Origin: CAZZIZ01 sp964654535
GTDB taxonomy: Bacteria > Bacteroidota > Bacteroidia > Chitinophagales > UBA2359
Direction: 5' to 3'
Assembly: GCA_964654535.1 (NCBI GenBank)
Contig: CAZZIZ010000006.1
Span: 1-42,268, forward strand
DNA length: 42,268 nt
Below, piece after piece: positions 34,489 to 42,268 of the stretch. A program made the translations under genes and the position numbers. The notes below the pieces were generated by a model that was not told the DNA's origin, made no database searches, and saw nothing but the letters and a program-made list of their open reading frames with translations. Numbering within the stretch: position 1 is the stretch's first letter; every line of letters begins with the position of its first letter.

Positions 34489-34506
34489 CATTAAAATATC
34501 TTATGA

Positions 34507-37500
34507 CTAGTTCTTAATAAATTTCTTAGTCGTGATATCACCATCAGCTTCGATACTCAATAAGTATACGCCGCTAGGAATAGTATCTAGACCTAAATCT
34601 ATATTGTTAATTCCTTCTTCCATATCGATTTCACGCGCCATAACTTGACGTCCAATGATATCGTAAACACTCATAATAACCTCCACCTCTTTTGCAGCTT
34701 CGTAAGAAACTGTAATAAAGTTGGTTGCCGGTACAGGTGATATGGTCGTGATGTTGTTTCCAAACTCACGGAACAACTCAATTGCATCTGTAACCGTATT
34801 GGTGTTGTTAAAGTCAGTTTGACGTAAACGATAGAAGTTTGAACCAGGACGAGCATCTTCGTCTAGGAATTCGTACTCGATATTGTCAAGCGAATTTCCA
34901 GCACCATCGATAATTGCGATTTCTTCGAAAGTAGCTCCGTCAAATGAACGCTCAAGAGTGAAGAAGTCGTTGTCAATTTCAGTAGCAGTTACCCAGAAAA
35001 GCAAGTTTCCTTTTCCTTGAACCTCACCGTCAAAAACTAGTAGTTCAATTGGAAGGTCTTTACAAGTAAGAGGACCATCACTAATTGATTGTGTTTGCCC
35101 ACAGAAGCCATCAACAGCAGTAAGCGCATAGCTCTCACCATCAGAAAATTCTGATTGAAACTGCTGGTTGTGTCCTACATTCAAATTAACTGAACCAGAA
35201 ACTGAATACGTAGCATTAGGATTGAATTGAGGTAACCCTCCTGTAACAACCCAAGTAACTGTTGTTATACCAGTTTCGTCGTTACAAAACTCTGCTGCAG
35301 CCACAATGCTCAGTGGAGCAAGGAAGGCAACTTGTTGAGCTGGGAAGACGCCAAAGCATTCTGAATTAGCATCTGGCACACCATCACCGTTTAAATCTGT
35401 TCCAACTAATACGGAAGAGAAGTATGTTACGTTAGCCGCACCTCCTGGATTTGTAAACACACCATTGAAACTGGTAGCCACAACTTGAGAAGGAGAGAAA
35501 GCTTGATTAGTATGAAGTACATAAGCAACTGCAAATGTACCTTGACCACTAATGGTAGCCGTAACGTTTGCAGAACCGCCAGAGCACACTGCAGAAAGAC
35601 CTGTACCCGTAGTAACAGTTGGACACTGTGTTTCTATACAAGTTGACCAAACTAGTGCTGGGCCTTGTACTGAAGTAAAACACTGATCATTTACATCTGG
35701 GAAGCTATCGCCATTTAGATCTGGACCACCTTGTACAGTTACAAAGTAGAAGGCGTCTGGAAGAAAACCAGGTATCTGGCTAGGTGCAAAAACTCCACTA
35801 CTAGAACTAATCAGGTTATTGCCCGCTTGATCTGCAAGAACGTAGATTACGACATCGTTTGGATTAGAAGAAGTAATTGTGGCAGCTGCATTTATAAGAG
35901 TGTTCTCGCAGGCTAAACCACTAAGGGTAACAAACGCAGCGTTAACGCCGATACAGTTCATTGGCATTCCACCTTGACAGTTTGCAGTAACCTGTACTTC
36001 AACAGGGTTCGATAATGCAAAGCAGCCTGATATAGAAGCAGCTGTACTACCAACTGAAATAGGGCCTGAATAAGTAATAGCCCACAGATTGTATGTTCCA
36101 CCAGCTAAGCCAAGGAAACTAAAGTTTGAACTAGCCACAGGACCTGATATTATGTTACCAGCTGCGTCAGTTAATAAGTATTCTGTTACTACCCCTGAAC
36201 CGGCAACAACTGTTCCAATGTTCACATTGTTTACAAAACCGTCGTTGTTACACACACCAACTAATGTACCGCCTAAAGCAGTTTCAAAAATTTGAGGTGC
36301 AGAAGGTGCGCCATCGCGAATTATAGTAAGCGGGTTGCTTATTGAGTAGCATCCGTCAAAATCACTCACCATAGATGTTGATGGAATATTAAGATCACCA
36401 TCGAAAGTTACATGCCAAATTTGACATGTTCCAACTGGCGTATTGTCAAAGTTAAATGGTGGAGCAGCTGGACCATCAAGTATAACAGATCCCGAACCAT
36501 CAGTAATAATAAAGAAGCCATCTTCACCTGTTGGAGCACTAGCAACTACGACATCTAATTGTTGTCCATCTCCAATACATATGTTCGCTGACGTTCCACC
36601 TGACTGATATGTAATTGCTGCAGGAGTTGGAACAACACAACCGTCTCCGCCTGTACCATCGTCGTCTCCGCCGTCATCTGTTGCACCATCATCAGTTGCG
36701 CCGTCATCAGTTGCACCGTCGTCATCGCCACCGTCGTCTGTTGCGCCGTCGTCTGTTGCGCCGTCGTCATCGGCTCCATCTGTATCAGAATCGGTATCTG
36801 TTTCCTTAGAACAAGGAATTGGTCCGTCAGACGAAAACTCAGCAGGGCAATTATTAGAATCCACTACAGAAAGCGCAACCGCCGTTCCATCTGCAAAAGA
36901 AAGAACAACTGGACTACCAGCAAAAGCCATTAAAGGGGCACCAATATTGGTTCCTGTTACAGTATAAAATTCAGTTGGATCTGCGCTTGGCGCACCTCCA
37001 GTAATGATAAATGTGTAAGTAAAAATCCCAGCGTCTTCATCGCACTCAAATACTTCTGTAATCACCACTGGGTCATCACAATCCTCTTTAGTACAAGCAA
37101 CTGGCCCACCGCTACTAAACGTAGTTTCGCATCCACCAGAATCCGTGAAGGTTAATTCTACATCTGTTCCATCAGAGTATACAACAGTAAGGTTACCACC
37201 TGAAGCTACCATAGCATTGTTTACTCCGGTACCATTAACGGTATAGCTTTCTAGAGGATCACTTCCAGGAGCTCCTCCTGTAATAACAAAGGTATAGGTG
37301 AATTCAGCATCGTCTTCGTTACAATCGAATATTTCGGTAACAACTATATCGTCACCACACTCTTTTGTACAAGCAACCGGGCCATCTGTAGTAAATGATG
37401 CAGGACAACCATTAACGTCTACTATGCTAATACTAACATCGGTACCATCTGAATATGGACCCAATGTAGTTACGGCATCAGCAAACACTGGCAAGGCATT

Positions 37501-38343
37501 ACCGATACCCGTTCCAGTTAAAGAATAAGTTTCAGTTGGGTCCGCACTTGGAGCACCGCCTGTAATTGATATGGTGTAGGTGAATTCACCAGCATCTTCG
37601 TCACAGTCGAAGCCAACTTCAGTTACAACGATATCACAACCGTCGCCACCATCAGTGCCATCACCGCCAGCCGTACCGTCGTCTGCTCCGCCGCCATCAT
37701 CAGTTGCGCCGTCGTCGGCACCTCCGTCAGTAGCTGTATCAGTGTCGGTGTCTTCAGCACCTCCGCCGCCGCCGCCACCGGCTTGGCAAACAACAACTTC
37801 TTCGACATTTGTTAATAGTCCAACTGTAAGTTCGGTCAACAAATCCTGTGAAGTCGTTGCTGGAAATTGAGATGAGTTATCTGACCAAACAAGATTACCC
37901 ATTGCTGTTTCGTCAACGACGTCAAAACAGATTTCCGCAATATCTACAAACTCGGTTCCCACTTCTGGGCAACTGGCAAAGCCTGTAAAAATTGTAGGAG
38001 CAACTCCCGAACTCACTTGTCCGTTTGCAACGAATGGAGCTTGAGGGTTAAATAAGTTCCCTTGACCATCGCAGTTCGTATTCTCATCGAAATTGATAGA
38101 AGTATACGTACCAAAGGTCATGGCATCTTCGTTGTAGCTAAATACAAAAGAGAGGCCACCGAGGTTAAAGGGGGAACCCGCACTTTTTATTTGCACTGTT
38201 GCACAATATTGGCAACTCGTAGTAGCGTCTCCAATTGAATTGGTAGCAAAGCCCAGGTCGAAGGTTTGTGCGTCCAAATTTGTTAGGGATAACACAAGGC
38301 CAACAACCAACGCTAACGCTGATCGCAAATAGTCTCTTTTCAT
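34507..38343 (-). CDS. T9SS-exported adhesin with cohesin-like N-terminus and Asp-Gly linkers
   Basis: This is a 1278-aa secreted protein. A signal peptide ends at LDAQ (~25). Residues ~27-180 look like a cohesin-type beta-sandwich (CATVQIKSAG, LSFVFSYNEDAMTF, EICFDVVDE). A Gly/Asp/Thr linker (about 190-235) precedes three ~93-aa repeats (about 236-512) sharing ITGGAP-SDP-E-Y and DGP-ACTKE. A second linker of DDGATDDGATDD type (about 512-565) follows, then further Ig-like modules. The pre-terminal domain (PIELLVFDGEVQGKGNLLFW) and type A T9SS C-terminal domain (TISPVPATNFITVSYEA, VYDIIGRQVM, GVYLLSIEADG) complete it. A promoter-like element lies upstream and a strong terminator downstream, so it is probably monocistronic. 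Confidence 0.9.
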   Translation of the reverse strand: MKRDYLRSALALVVGLVLSLTNLDAQTFDLGFATNSIGDATTSCQYCATVQIKSAGSPFNLGGLSFVFSYNEDAMTFGTYTSINFDENTNCDGQGNLFNPQAPFVANGQVSSGVAPTIFTGFASCPEVGTEFVDIAEICFDVVDETAMGNLVWSDNSSQFPATTSQDLLTELTVGLLTNVEEVVVCQAGGGGGGGAEDTDTDTATDGGADDGATDDGGGADDGTAGGDGTDGGDGCDIVVTEVGFDCDEDAGEFTYTISITGGAPSADPTETYSLTGTGIGNALPVFADAVTTLGPYSDGTDVSISIVDVNGCPASFTTDGPVACTKECGDDIVVTEIFDCNEDDAEFTYTFVITGGAPGSDPLESYTVNGTGVNNAMVASGGNLTVVYSDGTDVELTFTDSGGCETTFSSGGPVACTKEDCDDPVVITEVFECDEDAGIFTYTFIITGGAPSADPTEFYTVTGTNIGAPLMAFAGSPVVLSFADGTAVALSVVDSNNCPAEFSSDGPIPCSKETDTDSDTDGADDDGATDDGATDDGGDDDGATDDGATDDGATDDGGDDDGTGGDGCVVPTPAAITYQSGGTSANICIGDGQQLDVVVASAPTGEDGFFIITDGSGSVILDGPAAPPFNFDNTPVGTCQIWHVTFDGDLNIPSTSMVSDFDGCYSISNPLTIIRDGAPSAPQIFETALGGTLVGVCNNDGFVNNVNIGTVVAGSGVVTEYLLTDAAGNIISGPVASSNFSFLGLAGGTYNLWAITYSGPISVGSTAASISGCFALSNPVEVQVTANCQGGMPMNCIGVNAAFVTLSGLACENTLINAAATITSSNPNDVVIYVLADQAGNNLISSSSGVFAPSQIPGFLPDAFYFVTVQGGPDLNGDSFPDVNDQCFTSVQGPALVWSTCIETQCPTVTTGTGLSAVCSGGSANVTATISGQGTFAVAYVLHTNQAFSPSQVVATSFNGVFTNPGGAANVTYFSSVLVGTDLNGDGVPDANSECFGVFPAQQVAFLAPLSIVAAAEFCNDETGITTVTWVVTGGLPQFNPNATYSVSGSVNLNVGHNQQFQSEFSDGESYALTAVDGFCGQTQSISDGPLTCKDLPIELLVFDGEVQGKGNLLFWVTATEIDNDFFTLERSFDGATFEEIAIIDGAGNSLDNIEYEFLDEDARPGSNFYRLRQTDFNNTNTVTDAIELFREFGNNITTISPVPATNFITVSYEAAKEVEVIMSVYDIIGRQVMAREIDMEEGINNIDLGLDTIPSGVYLLSIEADGDITTKKFIKN
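36656..36799 (-). repeat. 15-bp microsatellite-like repeats encoding Asp-Gly-Ala-Thr-Asp
   Basis: Imperfect tandem units of 15 bp (GCGCCGTCGTCTGTT and variants) encode DGATD-type pentapeptides in the second acidic linker. Unit length is a multiple of three, so copy-number change would lengthen or shorten the linker without a frameshift. Confidence 0.8.
37640..37785 (-). repeat. Low-complexity Asp/Gly/Thr-coding tract
   Basis: The first acidic linker of the same protein is a degenerate simple-sequence tract rich in GCC, GTC and ACC triplets, with a pure poly-Gly block (CCGCCGCCGCCG, near 37760). The composition contrasts sharply with the neighbouring coding DNA. Confidence 0.7.
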
Positions 38344-38395
38344 CGTAAGATTTTTTCTATTGTTTATTGTTTCTTTTTCACCAAAAAAACCAGTC

Positions 38396-38424
38396 GAAAG
38401 CTAGTCGGAACACTGTACTAACAA
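38396..38424 (-). promoter_or_regulatory. Candidate promoter of the 1278-aa adhesin gene
   Basis: On the minus strand TAGCTTTC (38396-38403) matches the -7 consensus TAnnTTTG except for the last base, with TTG 18 nt upstream (38422-38424). It gives a leader of about 50 nt. The rest of the 222-bp gap 38344-38565 shows no gene. Confidence 0.4.
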
Positions 38425-38565
38425 CATGGCTATCAAGTGCTTACAATTGGGAACACACCCAACCATAGCATTTACGTTCCTGCTAAAATAAACATTTCAA
38501 CAAATCAAACAATGAAGAAGATTTGATTTTTGGCTTAGAAAGAAGCCTTACTATGTATGAAAAGA

Positions 38566-40461
38566 TTAGAAACTGAAGACATTCTGATAATCCAACCAGT
38601 AGACGATATCGGCCAAATCAACCTGACCATCGCCATTACCATCGGCAGAATCATAAAGTCCACCCGCTTCGAAAAAACCTATCCAAAGCGTTAAATCTAA
38701 GAAGTTTATGATTCCGTTTTGATCATAATCACCACAGTATATACCTGAAATTCCAGGCTGCAATTCTACTAAATGATTAGAAATTGCTGCACTACCTGTC
38801 TGAGTAAAATCTAGGTGCGTAGTCTGCCCTATGGCGAAATTATGAGTCCCACTGGTACGTATACGCAAATGGCTCTTGTGGTGAATGGCGACATAATAAT
38901 TAGCATCAGGGACATCAAATTCGATGTTTGTTGAGCCATCAGGACCAATTAATTGTCCGCTACTATTCACCAGAACTGCCTTTTGAGCTATAATATCATC
39001 TGCGTTTTCATCATTGCGCAGCTCTACAAGTACCCAATCCATTACATTATCAATGGGCGAAAGAATGCTCTCATTTCCTTGATAGTTCCAGGGAGCGGTA
39101 TTGAATGGTTGCTGAGTCGGGAGTAGATTTAAGTCCTGTAAGTTGTTGTCCATTTGGCCAGTAGACTTGTCATAGAATCCCATGAACCAAACGTTTGCAC
39201 TTAGCATAAGGTGCTGCTCTTCTGGTTCTTCAACAACGACAACATCTTCGCTACATTCTGTTAAGCAATCTCTCGAGTTTATGTGGGCGTTAATTTCAGC
39301 AATGGTCGCTGGTGACCAAACATTGAAGCTTGCGTTTACCGCAGCCGTCATTATGAACTGCGTAAAAGTAGGATCGTGGTGAGCGTCAAAGTTGTGTCCC
39401 AGTTCGTGCGAGTTTACCATGCGCAATGTTCCATAGCTGTTAGAGAAATCTTGGATACAGTTGTAGCGCTTTGAGGTACAAACTTTTCCAATCCAAGCGA
39501 CAGCAACGGTAGTCCCGTCGAAATTACGATCTGTCCAAAGGCTGCCTATGTCGTGAGGGTTAGCAAAACCGATTGGGCCCCAGTCGTCAAAGTTCTTTAG
39601 CAAATCTTGTGCATTGGTTGTTGGATCCCAAAGATCACAACTTGAACAAGTTGAAGTCATTTGCTCACTAAGCACGAAACGCAATTCGTGAGAAAACGCA
39701 TTTTGGTAATCAACGTTCACCAGATTAAGTACTGTAGAAACGTGCAGTAATATATTTTCCGGTCCTCCGTGTTTCAAAAACATAGAGTAATCTGCTGCTA
39801 GAGCATAATCTACTTCGAGGCAGCCGTCTGATTTTTCGTAAGCCCCATTCTTCTTGCGCAAATCCCATTCGCGAGCATCTACAGCAAGGCAGGTTCCAGC
39901 ACTCGGAAGCACGTCTGATTTCTTGTACATAACGAATGACTTCTCTTGAAGCGTGTTGGTGAACTTAGTAGTTGGCTCTATGTAAAACTCTTCATTGGGT
40001 GTTTTGAAGTAAGCCACGAAGTAGTTTGGCGTGCTGGTTATGCGCACATCTATATTTTCATCCACTACGTATCCTTCAAAGGTATAGTCCTTTATGTTTT
40101 CTAGTTGCTGAATGCCGTTTCGACTGCTGGTATTGCTTACAAAGGATTCTTTGATGATATTACTGGGACGAAGCACCACTTCCCATTGCTTATCTCCAAT
40201 CGAAAAGTTGATTGGGTTATCGCCACTATTATCATTGATGGCATTAAATATTTCCTGGCTGGAAAAATCGTACAAGTCGTAGTTAGATAACTCGTCCTTA
40301 AAAACTTGTTTTGCAACAAAATTAGATTTCGTTCCAGTAATAGTCACAGGGTCCTCAAGATCTACTCGTTGAGCGATAGCCGACCCACTTCCGAAGATGC
40401 AGATCATTGTACACAATAAGAATAATCGTTGAAGGAATGTGATGGGTGGTGCTCCATTCAT
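38566..40461 (-). CDS. Reprolysin-like zinc metalloprotease with C-terminal dockerin-like module
   Basis: This is a 631-aa secreted metalloprotease. A signal peptide ends at SAIAQ (~31). A prodomain-like region reaches residue ~210. The catalytic domain carries HELGHNFDAHHD, placing zinc ligands at His352, His356 and His362 with catalytic Glu353, and a Met-turn at FIMTA (Met371), as in M12B-type metzincins. The glycine usual at the eighth position of the motif is Asp359. After a beta-sandwich, the C-terminus (about 573-627) has two Asp-rich loops, DYDQNGIINFLDL and DGNGDGQVDLAD, typical of dockerin-like calcium-binding modules. No T9SS domain follows. Residue checks are by eye; substrate is unknown. 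A short GGCTT/AAGCC hairpin without a T-run lies just after the stop. Confidence 0.88.
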   Translation of the reverse strand: MNGAPPITFLQRLFLLCTMICIFGSGSAIAQRVDLEDPVTITGTKSNFVAKQVFKDELSNYDLYDFSSQEIFNAINDNSGDNPINFSIGDKQWEVVLRPSNIIKESFVSNTSSRNGIQQLENIKDYTFEGYVVDENIDVRITSTPNYFVAYFKTPNEEFYIEPTTKFTNTLQEKSFVMYKKSDVLPSAGTCLAVDAREWDLRKKNGAYEKSDGCLEVDYALAADYSMFLKHGGPENILLHVSTVLNLVNVDYQNAFSHELRFVLSEQMTSTCSSCDLWDPTTNAQDLLKNFDDWGPIGFANPHDIGSLWTDRNFDGTTVAVAWIGKVCTSKRYNCIQDFSNSYGTLRMVNSHELGHNFDAHHDPTFTQFIMTAAVNASFNVWSPATIAEINAHINSRDCLTECSEDVVVVEEPEEQHLMLSANVWFMGFYDKSTGQMDNNLQDLNLLPTQQPFNTAPWNYQGNESILSPIDNVMDWVLVELRNDENADDIIAQKAVLVNSSGQLIGPDGSTNIEFDVPDANYYVAIHHKSHLRIRTSGTHNFAIGQTTHLDFTQTGSAAISNHLVELQPGISGIYCGDYDQNGIINFLDLTLWIGFFEAGGLYDSADGNGDGQVDLADIVYWLDYQNVFSF

Positions 40462-40630
40462 CAGTCCTTGGTTTTGACAGCTGGTTAGTTCTGTCGTTTA
40501 TTAGTTTATAGTCGGACCAAACTAGAGTAGATGAACGCTTGGCAAAAGGCGAAGCGTGTCTGTGGAACGGGCGCATCGCGTCCAATGATTGTTTCGGAAG
40601 CAATTCGCTTATAAAAAGTGAAATTGTTTT

Positions 40631-41212
40631 TTATGGCTTGGGGTCAAGCAGGTGTTGGGCAGTGGCGTCAAGCTGGTCATAAAATGCCTGCCCATACTTT
40701 CTCACCAAAGCGGTTTTAACAAAACGGTAAATAGGCATAGACAGTTGCTTTCCAAGTATACATGCGGGATTACAAAGATCCCACTTCGAATAGTTTGCGG
40801 CATCGAAGCCGTCGTATTTGGTAATGCGCACAGGGTATAAATGGCAGGAGACTGGTTTCTGAAAATCAACCTCTCCTGCTTCGTAGGCCTTTTCGATTCC
40901 ACATTTGGTTATTCCCTTCTCGTCGAATAGGACGTAAGCGCAGGCCGAGGAGCCGTCTACTAGTGGCGTTGATTTTCCTCCCTTGGTATTGTCTACAAAC
41001 AGACCTTGATTGGCAATGGCATCTAAACCCTCTTGCCTGAGGTAGGGTTTTACGATATCGAAAATTTCGGCCAAAATCTTTTCTTCCTCCTTTTCCAAGG
41101 GAGCGCCCTGCTCTCCTTCAACACAACAAGCACCCTTGCAGGCGGATAAATTACAGACAAAGTCTCTTTCTATCAGATCTTCACTAATTAATACATCATC
41201 GATTGCTATCAT
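40631..41212 (-). CDS. DUF3109 family protein
   Basis: This is a 193-aa cytoplasmic protein of a family common in Bacteroidota, with no established function. Diagnostic cysteine clusters are seen in FVCNLSACKGACCVEGEQGA near the N-terminus, SACAYV and TKCGIEKAY in the middle, and SCHLYPVR and DLCNPACILG towards the end. Their spacing suggests metal or Fe-S binding, as proposed for related zinc/iron-chelating families. The ATG start lies 51 bp from the divergent CPBP gene. The 169-bp gap between it and the metalloprotease gene shows no convincing feature. Confidence 0.9.
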   Translation of the reverse strand: MIAIDDVLISEDLIERDFVCNLSACKGACCVEGEQGAPLEKEEEKILAEIFDIVKPYLRQEGLDAIANQGLFVDNTKGGKSTPLVDGSSACAYVLFDEKGITKCGIEKAYEAGEVDFQKPVSCHLYPVRITKYDGFDAANYSKWDLCNPACILGKQLSMPIYRFVKTALVRKYGQAFYDQLDATAQHLLDPKP

Positions 41213-41263
41213 TACTTTTGCCCTTTGACCAAATCTTGCTTAAAGATAGAATAAGAATAATCT

Positions 41264-41857
41264 GTGGAGCTTACCAAAAGACATCTTTATTACCTGAGTA
41301 ATGTCACTCTGTTTATGATGGGGGGAATTGGTTTGCTTATGGTCCACTTTTTCCAAGACATCAGCATAAGGGATATGTTCTTTCAGGGTTGGGCAATTCA
41401 CTGGCAAATTCTAATTGGCATCGTATACGGTGTGCTTACTGCTCTTGTTGCCTTAGCCTTGATCAGTCGAAAAAAAATGCGCTCGGTTAGCGCGCCCTTT
41501 TTCGAGATGTTTATGAAGGTAGATTTAGAACTTGAAGATATAGTCTTCTATTCTTTTTGCGCAGGCTTTGGAGAGGAGTTACTTTTTAGGGCAGGCGTAC
41601 AAGATTTTTTTGGCCTTTGGCCTACGGCGATTTTTTTCGTCGCTATTCACGGTTACTTAAACCCAAAGAACTGGCGCATTTTTATTTATGGATTCCTACT
41701 GGTTTTTGTAAGCGCGGGTTTTGGTTATCTCTATCGTGACGTTGGATATTTTTCTGCGGCTATTGCGCATATGGTCTTCGACATAGGTATGTTCTATTAC
41801 CTAATAAAAAAGAAAGACAAACCTGAAGAAGAAGACAAGGAGCTTGTCGCAGAGTGA
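41264..41857 (+). CDS. CPBP-family intramembrane metalloprotease
   Basis: This is a 197-aa polytopic membrane protein of the CAAX-protease/bacteriocin-processing (CPBP) family. All key motifs are present: EELLFR (Glu104, Glu105, Arg109), FVAIH (His129) and HMVFD (His169, Asp173). About six hydrophobic segments are visible, and the tail is highly acidic (PEEEDKE). The start is a GTG at 41264, set by the open frame and the first charged residues before helix 1. It is divergent from DUF3109, and repeat copy D begins 23 bp after its stop. The substrate is unknown. Confidence 0.88.
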   Translation: MELTKRHLYYLSNVTLFMMGGIGLLMVHFFQDISIRDMFFQGWAIHWQILIGIVYGVLTALVALALISRKKMRSVSAPFFEMFMKVDLELEDIVFYSFCAGFGEELLFRAGVQDFFGLWPTAIFFVAIHGYLNPKNWRIFIYGFLLVFVSAGFGYLYRDVGYFSAAIAHMVFDIGMFYYLIKKKDKPEEEDKELVAE

Positions 41858-41880
41858 TTTCTAATCTATCAAAAATTTTT

Positions 41881-42071
41881 CGAGTTAGGGATAGTAATGA
41901 TGTGACCAAAGGGAGCAGTCGCCTTTGTTGAGCTAGTAAATTCTTACCGCCTTAGCGGTAGAAGGATTTGCTTAAGCGAAACAAGATGGGGACCGAAGCG
42001 GACGCGGAGTCATGGATAGCCCGACCAGATTAAATCACTCGCTTCGCGAGTGATTTAATCTGGGAACTCCC
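41881..42071 (-). repeat. Multi-hairpin intergenic repeat, copy D
   Basis: Read on the minus strand this 191-bp element runs from GGGAGTTCCC to CTATCCCTAACTCG. The variable hairpin is a perfect 18-bp stem (42025-42042 with 42046-42063) with a 3-nt loop. The body is nearly the same as B and C. It sits between the convergent CPBP gene and the T9SS cargo gene at the right edge. Confidence 0.85.
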
Positions 42072-42089
42072 AAAAAATAATTTTAATTC

Positions 42090-42268
42090 TTACTTAACGA
42101 ATCGAGCACCATAACGAGAACGCCCGTCAACAACTCTAAGCAAATACGTTCCTGCAGCCAAGTCACTAACGCCTACAGTAATTGTATTAATGCCTTCTTC
42201 TAGTTCTACCAAATTGGTCAAAACTCTTCTACCTGTAATGTCAAACACTTCAACCACTGCTCTTGCAG
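42090..42268 (-). CDS. C-terminal end of a T9SS type A cargo protein (partial)
   Basis: Only the last 59 residues are in the window; the gene continues past the right edge. The translation includes VVEVFDITGRRVLTNLV, EEGINTITVGVSDLAAGTY and a final YGARFVK before TAA. The FDITGRRV strand, the L-AGTYLLRV strand and the short basic end are the usual elements of the type A T9SS sorting domain that is cleaved after outer-membrane translocation. Nothing can be said about the passenger domain. Confidence 0.85.
   Translation of the reverse strand, partial: ARAVVEVFDITGRRVLTNLVELEEGINTITVGVSDLAAGTYLLRVVDGRSRYGARFVK

Noticed and set aside
34438..34491. Upstream start for DUF4293 at 34491
   Set aside because: The extension would be encoded by the terminator hairpin of the neighbouring adhesin gene; family members begin at the MIQR motif, which corresponds to 34437.

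Overview
The window comes from a draft or metagenome scaffold of a Bacteroidota genome, most likely a Flavobacteriales-like marine lineage. The evidence is the mutY-ssb-gldE-gldD gene order typical of gliding flavobacteria, TAnnTTTG-type promoters, type IX secretion (T9SS) C-terminal domains, DUF4293 and DUF3109 genes, and several very large Thr/Gly/Asp-rich, Cys-containing secreted proteins. Two runs of exactly 100 N are scaffold joins. Each is flanked by an identical 55-bp direct repeat, which points to unmerged contig overlaps.

Layout. Positions 1-8230 hold conserved housekeeping genes: mutY, ssb, gldE, gldD and an outer-membrane barrel gene on the + strand, then a PAP2-like membrane protein, rpoN and asnS on the - strand. 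From about 8230 to 34040 the window is accessory and dominated by secreted proteins: a SprB-repeat protein, a small conserved-looking protein, a 1490-aa lamin-tail/CotH-kinase/beta-helix T9SS cargo, and a three-gene, ~17.7-kb minus-strand run of modular surface proteins (848 aa after gap closure, 3940 aa and about 1056 aa). The first two of these end in the same short tail (Y/F-P-W-N-G-Q), and the third ends in an IPTL/PEP-CTERM-like sorting signal. Positions 34045-42268 hold DUF4293, a 1278-aa T9SS adhesin with a cohesin-like N-terminus, a reprolysin-like metalloprotease with a C-terminal dockerin-like module, DUF3109, a CPBP intramembrane protease and the tail of another T9SS cargo.

The most striking unexplained structure is a family of four ~190-bp intergenic elements (10100-10293, 15383-15567, 33626-33820, 41881-42071). 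They share their ends and, in three copies, their body. Each carries a perfect or near-perfect hairpin whose stem sequence is different in every copy, and a second hairpin changes its stem in one copy while keeping base pairing. That pattern implies conserved structure rather than conserved sequence. A separate ~140-nt imperfect hairpin beside DUF4293 is a 6S-like RNA candidate.

Together the window looks like a core locus for motility, secretion and DNA maintenance next to a cell-surface adhesin island. The island uses at least two kinds of recognisable C-terminal export signal (T9SS type A and CTERM-like), and possibly a third, undescribed tail.
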